64,000 nt of DNA from Staphylococcus americanisciuri (lineage in GTDB: Bacteria; Bacillota; Bacilli; Staphylococcales; Staphylococcaceae). Both the position numbers and the translations under genes were made by a program. The notes beneath the pieces are model-generated. The model did no database searches. It was not told the DNA's origin and saw nothing but the letters and a program-made list of their open reading frames with translations. This document shows positions 47,357 to 55,991 of the stretch, piece by piece. The first letter of the stretch is position 1. The number at the start of each line of letters is the position of its first letter. The stretch spans positions 62,001-126,000 of the forward strand of contig NZ_JANUXY010000005.1 in the NCBI RefSeq assembly GCF_024814435.1, written 5' to 3'.

Positions 47357-47483
47357 TCATGTATGTTTCTTATTGTTATTACTACCACATACTAAATATG
47401 CTTGAATGGATATGACCATTTGATTGCATACAAATGCGTCATAGAGACCAACCATCTATTACTCTTAGAAATGACACCTCCTT
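47357..47483 (-). other. Possible decayed small toxin-like gene with orphan ribosome site
   Basis: On the minus strand a perfect AAAGGAGG (about 47476-47483) is followed, 21 bases on, by an ATG opening a 32-codon frame (47357-47455) that begins MVGLYDAFVCNQM. The spacing is too long for efficient use. The layout recalls the short hydrophobic type I toxins of staphylococci, but the peptide lacks a clear membrane helix, so it is at best a remnant. The rest of the 540-bp gap is the sarA leader. Confidence 0.25.
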
Positions 47484-47665
47484 TGTAATAAGCACATTTC
47501 TACATCCATATACAATACGCAAAAATAACATATTCATTACCGGACATCATCAATCATAAAAACATATTAGATCTAAGATTTATTTATATTCGTATTCAAA
47601 AATTTACTAATATATCAATGATATTTTAAGTTCTTTATGATTTTATGAAATGTGCAAAATAAATT

Positions 47666-47674
47666 TGCTATAAT
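47666..47674 (+). promoter_or_regulatory. Extended -10 promoter in the sarA upstream region
   Basis: TGCTATAAT (47666-47674) is an extended -10 element; no good -35 is visible at 17 bp. A start near 47681 would give a leader of about 187 bases containing a GTTAC/GTAAC hairpin and the repeat hairpin at 47744. S. aureus sarA also has several upstream promoters and a long leader. Confidence 0.5.
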
Positions 47675-47743
47675 GTGTGGACTGGGATATGACGGTTACT
47701 GTTGCATGGTAACTGTTTTAACTTCTAGTCATCTTTGTAAGGA

Positions 47744-47788
47744 AAGGGCTGGGACATTAATAGAAAAATGAGATGTCTGTCCCACTCC
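47744..47788. repeat. Staphylococcal intergenic hairpin (GGGACA..TGTCCC) in the sarA leader
   Basis: GGGACA (47751-47756) pairs with TGTCCC (47778-47783), extended by CAT/ATG inner pairs. This is the common GGGACATTAA...TGTCTGTCCCACTCC staphylococcal element. Here it lies inside the presumed sarA leader rather than between convergent genes. Confidence 0.6.
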
Positions 47789-47867
47789 ACCAATCTGCAT
47801 ATTATAGATGTGCTCGATTGTATAAGTGAAGCATTTTTACCGATGTATTATCTAGGAGGTATTGCAA

Positions 47868-48239
47868 ATGACTGTATCAAAAATCAAAAATTGTTTCGAA
47901 CTTTTATCAATGGTAACATATGCTGACAAATTAAAAAGTATGATAAAAAAAGAATTTCATATGACTTTTGAAGAATTTGCCGTTTTAACGCATTTAAGCC
48001 ATAAAATTGAGTCTGAATATTTCTTAAAAGATATTATTAACAACTTGAATTACAAACAACCACAAGTTGTCAAAGCTGTAAAGAACCTTTCTCAAGACGG
48101 TTACTTTAATAAACGTCGTAATGAACATGATGAAAGAACCGTTCTTATCTTGGTTGATGATGAACAGCGTCAAAAAATTAATGCGCTATTAGAACAAATC
48201 AACTTAAAAATCAAAGAGTCTAATATTAGACCAAACTAA
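47868..48239 (+). CDS. sarA: Global regulator SarA
   Basis: The 123-residue winged-helix DNA-binding protein controls agr, exoproteins and biofilm genes in staphylococci. The sequence closely follows S. aureus Sar[17 protein letters not shown] at the N-terminus, [30 protein letters not shown] recognition helix and [15 protein letters not shown] in the wing, with the conserved DER motif. The ATG at 47868 lies 8 bases after AGGAGG. A TTG two codons earlier is less likely. A bidirectional terminator follows. Confidence 0.96.
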   Translation: MTVSKIKNCFELLSMVTYADKLKSMIKKEFHMTFEEFAVLTHLSHKIESEYFLKDIINNLNYKQPQVVKAVKNLSQDGYFNKRRNEHDERTVLILVDDEQRQKINALLEQINLKIKESNIRPN

Positions 48240-48240
48240 T

Positions 48241-48290
48241 AAAAATCCTTTATTGAAAGCGCGATATGTACTTTCAATAAAGGGTTTTTT
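48241..48290. terminator. Bidirectional terminator after sarA
   Basis: A 19-bp stem (48241-48259 with 48271-48289; AATCCTTTATTGAAAG and complement, one G-T pair) with A and T flanks serves sarA and the opposite gene. Confidence 0.9.
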
Positions 48291-48292
48291 GA

Positions 48293-49012
48293 CTACTCCA
48301 TATCTTTATTCGATGACAGGTTAATCGTATAAATAATAATCATCACGAGTAACATAATCCATAGTGCAATTGAAATATATTGTGCGAGTTGCGTATCCGG
48401 CACAATAATGTCAATCGTTTTTTGCAATAATAACAGACCGATACCAGTGTTTTCAAAATGTCTATGATAGATACCATAAATAGTTATAAACACACCTATC
48501 ACAGCAACACCTATATGCGCATATTGCGTTACAATGTGTATACCTAATGTGATATCGAACGTGTGCATCAAGATAAGAACTAGCGCACCGAATGCCAAAA
48601 CTAATCCCAAGTATCGTTCTGATTTATTCTGATACAAATAACTTTTGTGCTTTATGCGTAAATATACCAATATTGACATAGGTAGTACAGCGACCACATA
48701 TACGATAAACAATCCTGTAACCGCACCAAATGGAACAAGTTGTTTACTGTAAAGGTAAGCAATCAAAATAAAGTTAATCATGAAAAAAACAACCGGATTA
48801 AAATTCATAATAAACAAGTTCTTTTGAATCGTCAGCACAATTTCAGCCGTTGATTTTTGACGATATGCAATGTAATCCATGTTTTGTTGTTCAGACTTTT
48901 GAATATCTTTCCGCAAATTTTCCTTCACATCACCAATCACACGAGGTGTAATGCCCTTGGCTATCAAATATTGTTCTACACGTTCTAGTAGTTCACGATC
49001 ATTTTCTCTCAT
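48293..49012 (-). CDS. Conserved membrane protein with short helical N-terminal domain
   Basis: The 239-residue protein has a soluble N-terminal 60 residues (ENDRELLERVEQYLIAKG..) resembling the small helical domain of DUF1129/DUF1700-type proteins, followed by six membrane helices in pairs. I do not recognise a named family with certainty. The second of two adjacent ATG codons (49012) has the better spacing from AGAGGA. It faces sarA and shares its terminator. Confidence 0.6.
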   Translation of the reverse strand: MRENDRELLERVEQYLIAKGITPRVIGDVKENLRKDIQKSEQQNMDYIAYRQKSTAEIVLTIQKNLFIMNFNPVVFFMINFILIAYLYSKQLVPFGAVTGLFIVYVVAVLPMSILVYLRIKHKSYLYQNKSERYLGLVLAFGALVLILMHTFDITLGIHIVTQYAHIGVAVIGVFITIYGIYHRHFENTGIGLLLLQKTIDIIVPDTQLAQYISIALWIMLLVMIIIYTINLSSNKDME

Positions 49013-49047
49013 CATGTCCTCTTGTCAGAAACTTATAAACATATTAT

Positions 49048-49090
49048 GCATTGCAACTAAACGCCAGTATTTAGTGCGATGCTTTTATTT
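49048..49090 (+). terminator. Orphan plus-strand terminator-like hairpin
   Basis: A 13-bp stem with one bulge (49048-49061 with 49070-49082) is followed on the plus strand by TTTTATTTTT. No plus-strand gene ends here: both neighbours are on the minus strand. Confidence 0.5.
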
Positions 49091-49179
49091 TTGACAATTT
49101 AGCTATCCTCCTTACGCAACATCAGATACTGTCGTCACTATATTTATTTCTATCTTAATATTGACACACTCTAATTGCT

Positions 49180-49220
49180 AAAGAGACAGCAAGTCATTGA
49201 ATATCGACTTCTGTCTCTTT
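49180..49220 (-). terminator. Terminator of the secreted-protein gene
   Basis: AAAGAGACAG (49180-49189) pairs with CTGTCTCTTT (49211-49220), 25 bases beyond the stop of the gene at 49245. Confidence 0.7.
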
Positions 49221-49244
49221 AATATGAAATCTCACATCACAAAA

Positions 49245-49751
49245 CTAAGCTTCCAAATCAATACGATATAACTTCAATTGCTTATCTTTTGGGTGTGTTG
49301 TTGTAAATTGATATGACACCTTACCATCTGCAATATAGCCAGTATTTCCCGTTACATTATTATAATGTGCACGTTGAATTGCTGTGTCGTGCACTTGCTT
49401 TTGCACCTCTTGATAGGTTGGTCCAGTCACTTCATTGTAACTCATTGACACACGGATGACCTTTGCTGTTGCTTTATTATTATTGGCTGTAATACGCAAT
49501 AGCCCTTCATCTGTGCGGTATTCATAATATTGTTCATCACTATATGCTGACATCGTGTGAATGCCTTTACCTTTTGTGCGTATCACATCTTTCATACGCT
49601 GACCAATTTTCACACTTTCTAATACTTGATCACCTGTTTGTAACGCCTTCACCGACTGTATCGTATTGCCAGTAGCTGCTTGTGCTGGTGTAACACCCAA
49701 ACATGCTATCATCATACCTAATACCATTAAGACACATAAGTATTTCTTCAT
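49245..49751 (-). CDS. Small secreted protein of unknown function
   Basis: The 168-residue protein starts MKKYLCVLMVLGMMIACLG with a signal peptide ending near PAQAA (residue 26), which leaves a mature part of about 15 kDa rich in polar residues with no cysteine. The mature part has a compact pattern (KIGQRMKDVIRTKGKGIHTM, YYEYRTDEGLLRI) reminiscent of the small exported proteins of staphylococci with a repeated strand layout. A gene of similar size is present near this position in S. aureus. I cannot assign a function. The start ATG is 10 bases after GGAG. Confidence 0.65.
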   Translation of the reverse strand: MKKYLCVLMVLGMMIACLGVTPAQAATGNTIQSVKALQTGDQVLESVKIGQRMKDVIRTKGKGIHTMSAYSDEQYYEYRTDEGLLRITANNNKATAKVIRVSMSYNEVTGPTYQEVQKQVHDTAIQRAHYNNVTGNTGYIADGKVSYQFTTTHPKDKQLKLYRIDLEA

Positions 49752-49844
49752 CAAACATACACTCCTTTTTTAGTGCTGTTTATTTACTTACTATATTCAG
49801 TATAACTTAAATATCTAAACAATAACAGTCAGATTACAAAAACG

Positions 49845-50645
49845 TTACAATTCCATATGATGTGTCGTCTGATGCATAAAGTCTTTAACTACTTTGAGGA
49901 AATTTTCTTTTTCTTCTACAAATGGATAAACACCCGAGCGTTTAAATAATGAAAATGTTGCGTTTGGCAATGACTCAGCAACTTCTTTTGCTTCCAATGG
50001 TGTAACGCGCTTATTCGCCTGACAGCCTATCACCAATGTACGCACTTGTATATTAGGCAATAACAACTTAACATTTGTATTTAGAAATGCGTTATCAACA
50101 GCTGCCGATTCATAGTCAGTCAGCAATGATACAGAGTCATTGACATTCTTCAAAAACTTGCGGACTTTTCTATTTGAGTAGTACAAATGCTTATCTAAAA
50201 ATGTATTTTGTTCGCTCTTATCCCATGTACGAATTTTAGCAGCATACTTTCTAAAAAGTCGATCGTGTGGTAACATATCGTCTTCTATCGTCGGGTTGAT
50301 TAAAATCAATTCTTTGACCATTTGTGGATGACGTGCAGCAAGATCTAGGGCAACAGAGCTACCTAGTTCATTAGCAATAATAGTTGCACTCTCAATATAT
50401 AAATAGTCCATGATTTCTTTAATGTCTTGGCCAAATTGATTAAAGTCAATTTTTAATGGCTTGTCTGAATAACCATGCCCACGCAAATCAATCATAATCA
50501 CTTGAAAATATCTTGCTAAACGTTGGGCTATGCCTTCAAATACTGTATGATTCATATAAACAGAATGAATCATAACAATTGGATATCCTTTTCCCATTGA
50601 GCGATAGTTAATCGCTGTTCCATCAGATGTTCTAAATAGTTCCAT
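49845..50645 (-). CDS. Alpha/beta hydrolase fold protein
   Basis: The 266-residue protein has the oxyanion region MIHSVYMNHTVFEG, the RGHGYSDKP motif, and GSS in IIANELGSSVALDLAARHP, where the nucleophile elbow G-x-S-x-G is read as N-E-L-G-S, so the usual nucleophilic Ser is replaced by Leu. That makes classic esterase activity doubtful. It overlaps the HAD gene by 14 bp, so the two are coupled. The start has AAGGAGGGACTATCAA. Confidence 0.75.
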   Translation of the reverse strand: MELFRTSDGTAINYRSMGKGYPIVMIHSVYMNHTVFEGIAQRLARYFQVIMIDLRGHGYSDKPLKIDFNQFGQDIKEIMDYLYIESATIIANELGSSVALDLAARHPQMVKELILINPTIEDDMLPHDRLFRKYAAKIRTWDKSEQNTFLDKHLYYSNRKVRKFLKNVNDSVSLLTDYESAAVDNAFLNTNVKLLLPNIQVRTLVIGCQANKRVTPLEAKEVAESLPNATFSLFKRSGVYPFVEEKENFLKVVKDFMHQTTHHMEL

Positions 50646-51348
50646 TTGATAGTCCCTCCTTAGGTATGTTTAATATATCTAATAATTGTTCCAATGATGT
50701 AATCTCATAATCCATTTCTGACTCAAGCGGTGCCAGTTCAGGTTCATGTGATTCATGACGATACCATACGCTGATCATCTCCATTGCATGTGCGGGTGCT
50801 ACATCGTTCAATGCATCATCACCGACATACATAACCTCTTGTGGTGTCACTTCTAACTTCTCCAAGATGTCTTCATAAATGCTTGGATGTGGCTTACGAA
50901 ATCCCACTGTTTCTGAAGTCGAAAGGTAATTAACATAATCCTCAATACCTAATGCATAAATACGATATTGCTTGATTTTTGATTTTCCATTTGCGATGAC
51001 ACCTATTTTATACCCAGCTTGTTGCAACTTTTTCAATGTATAATGCGTGTCGTGAAACGGAAAAACATAACGATAAAAATGCATTTCAAAGTCTCGAAAC
51101 AAATCTTTCCAGTTAAGACGATCGATGTTAAATTGCTTAATGATTTCTTTATAAACATCTGGTTTGTCATGATCTTCATCATCATCTAACTCAATAAACT
51201 TTTTGTGAAAATCCGAAGCTTGTACACGCACAAAGTAATCGTGAAAACGCTCATACTGCTCTTCAATAAACTTCTCACGCGATTTTTCACGATCTAGTAA
51301 AGTACCTTCCAGATCAAATATAATTGCTTTAATATGTGATACGTTCAT
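50632..51348 (-). CDS. HAD superfamily hydrolase
   Basis: The 238-residue phosphatase-like protein has motif I FDLEGTLLD at residues 11-19 (second Asp replaced by Glu, DLEGT rather than DxDGT), motif II-like VIANGKS, the Lys in GFRKPHP and motif IV YVGDDALND. The DLEGT variant would weaken general acid catalysis; some HAD proteins tolerate it. The substrate is unknown. It is co-transcribed with the alpha/beta hydrolase. Confidence 0.8.
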   Translation of the reverse strand: MNVSHIKAIIFDLEGTLLDREKSREKFIEEQYERFHDYFVRVQASDFHKKFIELDDDEDHDKPDVYKEIIKQFNIDRLNWKDLFRDFEMHFYRYVFPFHDTHYTLKKLQQAGYKIGVIANGKSKIKQYRIYALGIEDYVNYLSTSETVGFRKPHPSIYEDILEKLEVTPQEVMYVGDDALNDVAPAHAMEMISVWYRHESHEPELAPLESEMDYEITSLEQLLDILNIPKEGLSNGTI

Positions 51349-51392
51349 TTATTAACCTCAACGCTTTCTATTTATAATCCCTATCTTCTATA

Positions 51393-52355
51393 CTAATGAA
51401 TCCCTCGACGTCCTTCAACTATCATCAAATAGAACATCAAAGGTATACCTAACAATGCCAGAATGATGCTTGCGGGTAATTGTATCGGGGCAAACAATTG
51501 CGTGCCCAGAATATCCGCCAATACCATAACCGCTCCACCAATAATAAGGTTCATTGTCATTTTGTAGTAGAGTGATCCAGATACTGATCGATGCACAAAC
51601 TGTGGAATCACCATGCCGATGAAACCAATCACCCCTACGTAACCTACAATAACCGTTGCCAGTACAGTTGCCAGCCCCAAAACACTTAGAGACAAGCGCT
51701 GCACATGTAATCCTAAAGCTGCACTCGACAAGATGTTTAGCTGTAAAAGTTGAATGTGTGGTACTAACAAAAATAAACTTACTACAACCACTATAAGTAC
51801 GACAAAAATGTACAGCACTTCGCGATACTCAGCAGATGAAAAGCCACCAAATAAATATCCCAAAACATTTTGTAAGCGCATGGGATTTAATTGTACTAGT
51901 AAATATAATACCGCATTCAACAATGCACCTATCATAATGCCTGACAATATTAAAGACTTGGTCGGATACCCTGACGTTAACAATTGTGCAACACCCATTA
52001 CGCCAATAAGTGTAAGCAATCCTAGCAGTATAGAAAAAGGTGCAATCCAAAAGAAAGGAAGCCCTAGAAAAATTGCTAGTGCCGCCCCGACTGTTGCCCC
52101 GTTTGCTAACCCCAATGTAAAGCTATCTGCCAAAGGATTATTGAGTATAAGTTGATACATTTGTCCTGCAACCGTTAATCCCATACCAGCAAAAAGTGCC
52201 AATAGAATTCGCGGTAGCCTTACTTGCCATATCAAGGTACTTGTCAATGGATCTTGCCAGTCAAGGTGATGCCATAATGCATAACAGACAACCGCTATCA
52301 AAAAAAGACTCCATATACTCAAAGTTATGAAGCCTTTTCCACTATGTTTACTCAT
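51393..52355 (-). CDS. FecCD-family ABC permease (iron/cobalamin type)
   Basis: The 320-residue permease with about ten helices has RLPRILLALFAGMGLTVAGQMYQ near residues 47-69, NPLADSFTLGLANGATVGAAL, and GYVGVIGFIGMVIPQFVHR that contacts an ATPase. It overlaps the binding-protein gene by 8 bp. No ATPase gene lies here. FhuC encoded elsewhere in this window might serve, since staphylococcal FhuC is known to be shared, but that is inference. Confidence 0.88.
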   Translation of the reverse strand: MSKHSGKGFITLSIWSLFLIAVVCYALWHHLDWQDPLTSTLIWQVRLPRILLALFAGMGLTVAGQMYQLILNNPLADSFTLGLANGATVGAALAIFLGLPFFWIAPFSILLGLLTLIGVMGVAQLLTSGYPTKSLILSGIMIGALLNAVLYLLVQLNPMRLQNVLGYLFGGFSSAEYREVLYIFVVLIVVVVSLFLLVPHIQLLQLNILSSAALGLHVQRLSLSVLGLATVLATVIVGYVGVIGFIGMVIPQFVHRSVSGSLYYKMTMNLIIGGAVMVLADILGTQLFAPIQLPASIILALLGIPLMFYLMIVEGRRGIH

Positions 52356-53223
52356 AAATGGCATCTCTCAATTTTTGCATACCATCGTCCAAACGTGGAC
52401 CTGGGCGAGACAACAAATCATCGTTTAATGCTTTAATACGGTCTTTTTTCACGGCTGTCACATTATCAAAGCCACCGCGATGTGCAACGATTTGTTGATA
52501 TTCTTTCGTTGTCACGCCTGACATTGCAAGCATGATATCGGGATTCTTTTTAATAATCTGCTCTTTGTCTACTTTTGGCCAGTCAGACTGATCTGCAAAG
52601 ACATTCTCTGCCTTTAATTTGCTCAACATATCATTCATGAATGTGCCATGTCCTGCTGTATAAATCTCTGGTTCTGATGCAATCTCAATAAATACTTTTG
52701 GGCTGCTTTTCTGTTTAGGAATACTGTCAATGACCTTTTGAATATTGGCTTTTGTTTCTTTAACGAGTGCTTGCGCTTCTTGTTCTTTACCAGTCACTTC
52801 ACCCACTTGCATGAAAGTTTCATACATTTGATCAATTGATTTGGCATCTGTAATATAAACAACTTTAATCCCACTTTTTTTCAAACTTTCGAGCACCTTC
52901 CCCTGTGATGCACGTTGTGACTCATGTGCAACAATCAAGTCAGGTTGTGCTTTAATCAATGCCTCTTTATTTAAGTTCATGGCATCAAATTGTTCTTTCT
53001 CTTTCACCACTTCAGGATAGTCATCTACCGTCGATACGCCCACAACCCTATCTCCTAAACCCAGTTCATATAAAATCTCTGTATTACTCGGCATCAATGA
53101 AATGATACGCTTTGGTACTTTCCCCGATGATTTTCCACCTTCGTCGGATTGGCTTGCTTGGAAATTACACCCAGCTAAAACTAACGCCATAGCTATCAAT
53201 AACACAACATACTTTAGCTTCAT
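52348..53223 (-). CDS. Substrate-binding lipoprotein of the iron/cobalamin ABC importer (BtuF-like)
   Basis: The 291-residue lipoprotein has a signal peptide with lipobox LAGC (about residues 16-19) and the helical-backbone fold of class III binding proteins: RIISLMPSNTEILYELGLGDRVVGV near 40-64, PDLIVAHES, and later SWPKVDKEQIIKKNPDIMLAM. It is most like BtuF/YvrC-type proteins. Siderophore, heme or cobalamin are all possible substrates. The ATG at 53223 follows GAGGTGTGAAG. It starts 30 bp after the argS stop. Confidence 0.88.
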   Translation of the reverse strand: MKLKYVVLLIAMALVLAGCNFQASQSDEGGKSSGKVPKRIISLMPSNTEILYELGLGDRVVGVSTVDDYPEVVKEKEQFDAMNLNKEALIKAQPDLIVAHESQRASQGKVLESLKKSGIKVVYITDAKSIDQMYETFMQVGEVTGKEQEAQALVKETKANIQKVIDSIPKQKSSPKVFIEIASEPEIYTAGHGTFMNDMLSKLKAENVFADQSDWPKVDKEQIIKKNPDIMLAMSGVTTKEYQQIVAHRGGFDNVTAVKKDRIKALNDDLLSRPGPRLDDGMQKLRDAIYE

Positions 53224-53253
53224 CTTCACACCTCAATTCAACATCATCAACTA

Positions 53254-54912
53254 CTACATGCTTTCAGGCGCCGATACACCTACTAAGCTCAACGCATTGC
53301 GTAATGTAATACGTACAGCATCGATTAATGCTAAATGCGCTTGTGTTTTAATCGTGTCTTCTGTCAAAACTTTTTCCGCATTGTAGAACTTATGGAAGTG
53401 TGCTGCCAAATCTTGAATATAGTTCGTAATGCGGTGCGGTGCTCTCGCTTCCGCAGCCCCTTCAATAACCGTCTCAAATTCTGCTACTTTCTTCAACAGT
53501 TCAATTGCCTTGTCATGTGTAATAACACTATAATCACGCCCTGCTGTTACTTCATGACCTTGTTCCGCTGCTTGACGCAAGATAGAACAAATACGTGCAT
53601 GTGCATATTGTGCATAATACACAGGATTGTCTTGTGATTGTGTTTTTGCAAGCTCCATATCAAAGTCAAAATGTGTATCTGGGCTACGCATTGTTAAGAA
53701 GTAACGTGCCGCATCCACACCCACTTCATCCATAATTTCACGCAATGTAATCGCATTACCTGTACGTTTACTCATCTTCACTTCAACGCCATCTTGCATA
53801 AGGCGAACAAGCTGCATAATTTGAATTTCTAAACGATCACTATCCACACCAAATGTCTCAAGTGATGCTTTCAAACGATTGATATAACCGTGGTGATCTG
53901 CACCAAATAAGTTAATTAATTTATCATTGCCACGTTGAATTTTGTCATAATGATACGCAATATCCGGTAAGAAATACGTATAAGTCCCATCTTGCTTGAT
54001 TAACACACGGTCTTTATCATCTTTAAAGTCCGTTGTACGCAACCATGTCGCTCCATCTTTTTCATATGTGTAACCAAGCTCTGTCATTTTCTCAAGAACA
54101 GCTTGAATATCACCTTTTTCATATAAGCTGGTCTCACTGAACCAATTGTCGAAATGTGTGTTGAAATCCACTAAATCTTGACGTAACTTACGCATTTCAT
54201 AGTCTACACCTAACTTGCGGAAGACTTCGATACGTTCACTGTCAGACATCTCTTGCAATTCAGGACGTGTCTTTGCCAAGTCTTCCCCAATACCAACAAT
54301 GTCTTTACCATGATAGCCATCTTCAGGCATTGCCATATCTTTACCTAAGCTTTGCCAATAGCGCGCTTCAATTGACTTAGCTAAGTTTGTAATCTGATTA
54401 CCTGCATCATTAATATAATACTCACGTGTAACATCATAACCAGCTGCATCCATAATGTTACTCATGGTATCGCCAACTGCTGCATTACGTGCATGCCCAA
54501 TATGTAAATCGCCTGTTGGGTTAGCTGATACGTATTCAATTAAGACTTTTTCATTTTTCGGTTCTGCCACACGTCCATATTGCGCATCTTTGTTCAAAAC
54601 ATCATCAATAACGACATGTAAATAACTTGGATCTAAATAAAAGTTAATAAATCCAGGCCCTGCAATATCTACTTTTTGGACATGTGCTGCTTCTGCATCC
54701 AAGTTTTCTACGATTAATTGCGCGATATCTCGTGGATTACGCTTCGCAATTTTTGTTAAAACCATCGCAATATTGGATGAATAATCACCATTTTGTGCAT
54801 CTTTGGGAATTTCAATTTTAATATTTGGAACATTATCTGTCAGTTCCGCTTTTTTTATGCTTTTCTTAATTTCTTCAATCAATGTTTGTTTCACTTGATC
54901 AATAATATTCAT
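53254..54912 (-). CDS. argS: Arginyl-tRNA synthetase
   Basis: The 552-residue class I synthetase has the N-terminal Add-1 domain, the HIGH element as DLHIGHARN near residue 130, KMSKRTG near 370, and a C-terminal DALR anticodon-binding domain (from about 430) ending near [13 protein letters not shown]. The start has AGGAGTGTTAAG and lies 1 bp after the ywiB-like gene, so translation is likely coupled. No T-box leader is visible. Confidence 0.97.
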   Translation of the reverse strand: MNIIDQVKQTLIEEIKKSIKKAELTDNVPNIKIEIPKDAQNGDYSSNIAMVLTKIAKRNPRDIAQLIVENLDAEAAHVQKVDIAGPGFINFYLDPSYLHVVIDDVLNKDAQYGRVAEPKNEKVLIEYVSANPTGDLHIGHARNAAVGDTMSNIMDAAGYDVTREYYINDAGNQITNLAKSIEARYWQSLGKDMAMPEDGYHGKDIVGIGEDLAKTRPELQEMSDSERIEVFRKLGVDYEMRKLRQDLVDFNTHFDNWFSETSLYEKGDIQAVLEKMTELGYTYEKDGATWLRTTDFKDDKDRVLIKQDGTYTYFLPDIAYHYDKIQRGNDKLINLFGADHHGYINRLKASLETFGVDSDRLEIQIMQLVRLMQDGVEVKMSKRTGNAITLREIMDEVGVDAARYFLTMRSPDTHFDFDMELAKTQSQDNPVYYAQYAHARICSILRQAAEQGHEVTAGRDYSVITHDKAIELLKKVAEFETVIEGAAEARAPHRITNYIQDLAAHFHKFYNAEKVLTEDTIKTQAHLALIDAVRITLRNALSLVGVSAPESM

Positions 54913-54913
54913 C

Positions 54914-55324
54914 TTAACACTCCTCGTATGTCAGTTCGTATTGATAGGTGCCGATTGGGTCATCACCTTGATATAGTTTGTAGTGTACTTTGAGCTTACC
55001 GCCTGTCGCAGTTAGAAAATGTAATATGCGCAATGTCTCCACTGTAAACACTAGCTTGCCTTCTGGGATATGATAATAAGACGTTGTCTGCTGCCCTTCT
55101 AACAAATGCAGTGTCATATGTACATCGCCTTTACGAATAATTTTAACACTGTCATCTGTTACTTTGACTGTCACGTTAACGTCAGTACCTTCAATCGTTT
55201 CATCATAACGAATAAACTCCGCATTCTTTTGCACACGTACACCTTGCGTCTGATACGAATATTGCTGTTTCGTATCGCCTTGCTTTACAACTTGATGTGT
55301 TTGAATTTTTACCTGTTGTTCCAC
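54914..55324 (-). CDS. DUF1934 family protein (YwiB-like)
   Basis: The protein has 136 residues from the GTG at 55324, which has AAGGTG 9 bases upstream; an in-frame GTG at 55336 is the alternative. It is a beta-rich, calycin-like protein with [20 protein letters not shown] and [12 protein letters not shown] segments. YwiB sits before argS in Bacillus and staphylococci, so the linkage is conserved, but the function is unknown. Confidence 0.82.
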   Translation of the reverse strand: MEQQVKIQTHQVVKQGDTKQQYSYQTQGVRVQKNAEFIRYDETIEGTDVNVTVKVTDDSVKIIRKGDVHMTLHLLEGQQTTSYYHIPEGKLVFTVETLRILHFLTATGGKLKVHYKLYQGDDPIGTYQYELTYEEC

Positions 55325-55452
55325 AGAGGTTGTCACCTTACTTTGCTAAATAATACAAGCCATTATAACATACAATTACTATAAAAAAGCGTGAATCTGC
55401 AAAGCTGGCACATCATTGCCTGTTTGCGGTCAACACACGCTTTCAACTGTTT

Positions 55453-55962
55453 TTATACTTCTAATGCTTGACGTAGTTCATCACTTGAATTGCGCCACAT
55501 TTCTTCATTATGTTGCTGTAAAAATGTAGCGAGTACACGTTTATTCTCATCACCGATTTGTTCAATAATCACTTTATGTTTCATAGATTTATCCATCATA
55601 TTGACATGTTCTGGCATGCTTTTGTAGCCACGACGAATTTGCTTATTGACTAAGAGATATGCCGCTGTGAGCCCTGCATAATATGGTCCTTGTGCACCAC
55701 GTTCAGTTGTTACCCAACACAACCAATATGCCTTCGTACCTTCAACATCAACCGTTTCCTTATCAGTAATCCATTTCACACCTTTTTCAACATCTGCACG
55801 TGCATGCATAGCACCAATATCTATGAATGCTTCTTGTGCCTCAATATCAATAAAAACTGGCGCAATATTATCGAGACTAATCGCACCAATATTCGTGCCT
55901 TTATGACCATCTAATGGGTCATTCTTAATAATGTTAAAGTTAAATCCTTTTTTCTCTGCCAC
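55453..55962 (-). CDS. ywhD: YwhD family protein
   Basis: The 169-residue protein is strongly conserved in Firmicutes with FNIIKNDPLDGHKGTNIGAISLDN at the start and AYWLCWVTTERGAQGPYYAGLTAAYL in the middle. The function is unknown. The start is a GTG at 55962, chosen because GGAGG lies 7 bases upstream; a longer frame without a ribosome site begins at 55980. It follows the HD-domain gene closely. Confidence 0.85.
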   Translation of the reverse strand: MAEKKGFNFNIIKNDPLDGHKGTNIGAISLDNIAPVFIDIEAQEAFIDIGAMHARADVEKGVKWITDKETVDVEGTKAYWLCWVTTERGAQGPYYAGLTAAYLLVNKQIRRGYKSMPEHVNMMDKSMKHKVIIEQIGDENKRVLATFLQQHNEEMWRNSSDELRQALEV

Positions 55963-55991
55963 TGAGAAACCTCCATTCATTCTTGTTGCGT

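Noticed and set aside
54913..55340. T-box leader before argS
   Set aside because: The upstream sequence is the ywiB-like coding region; the T-box TGGN-CCGCG sequence was not seen.
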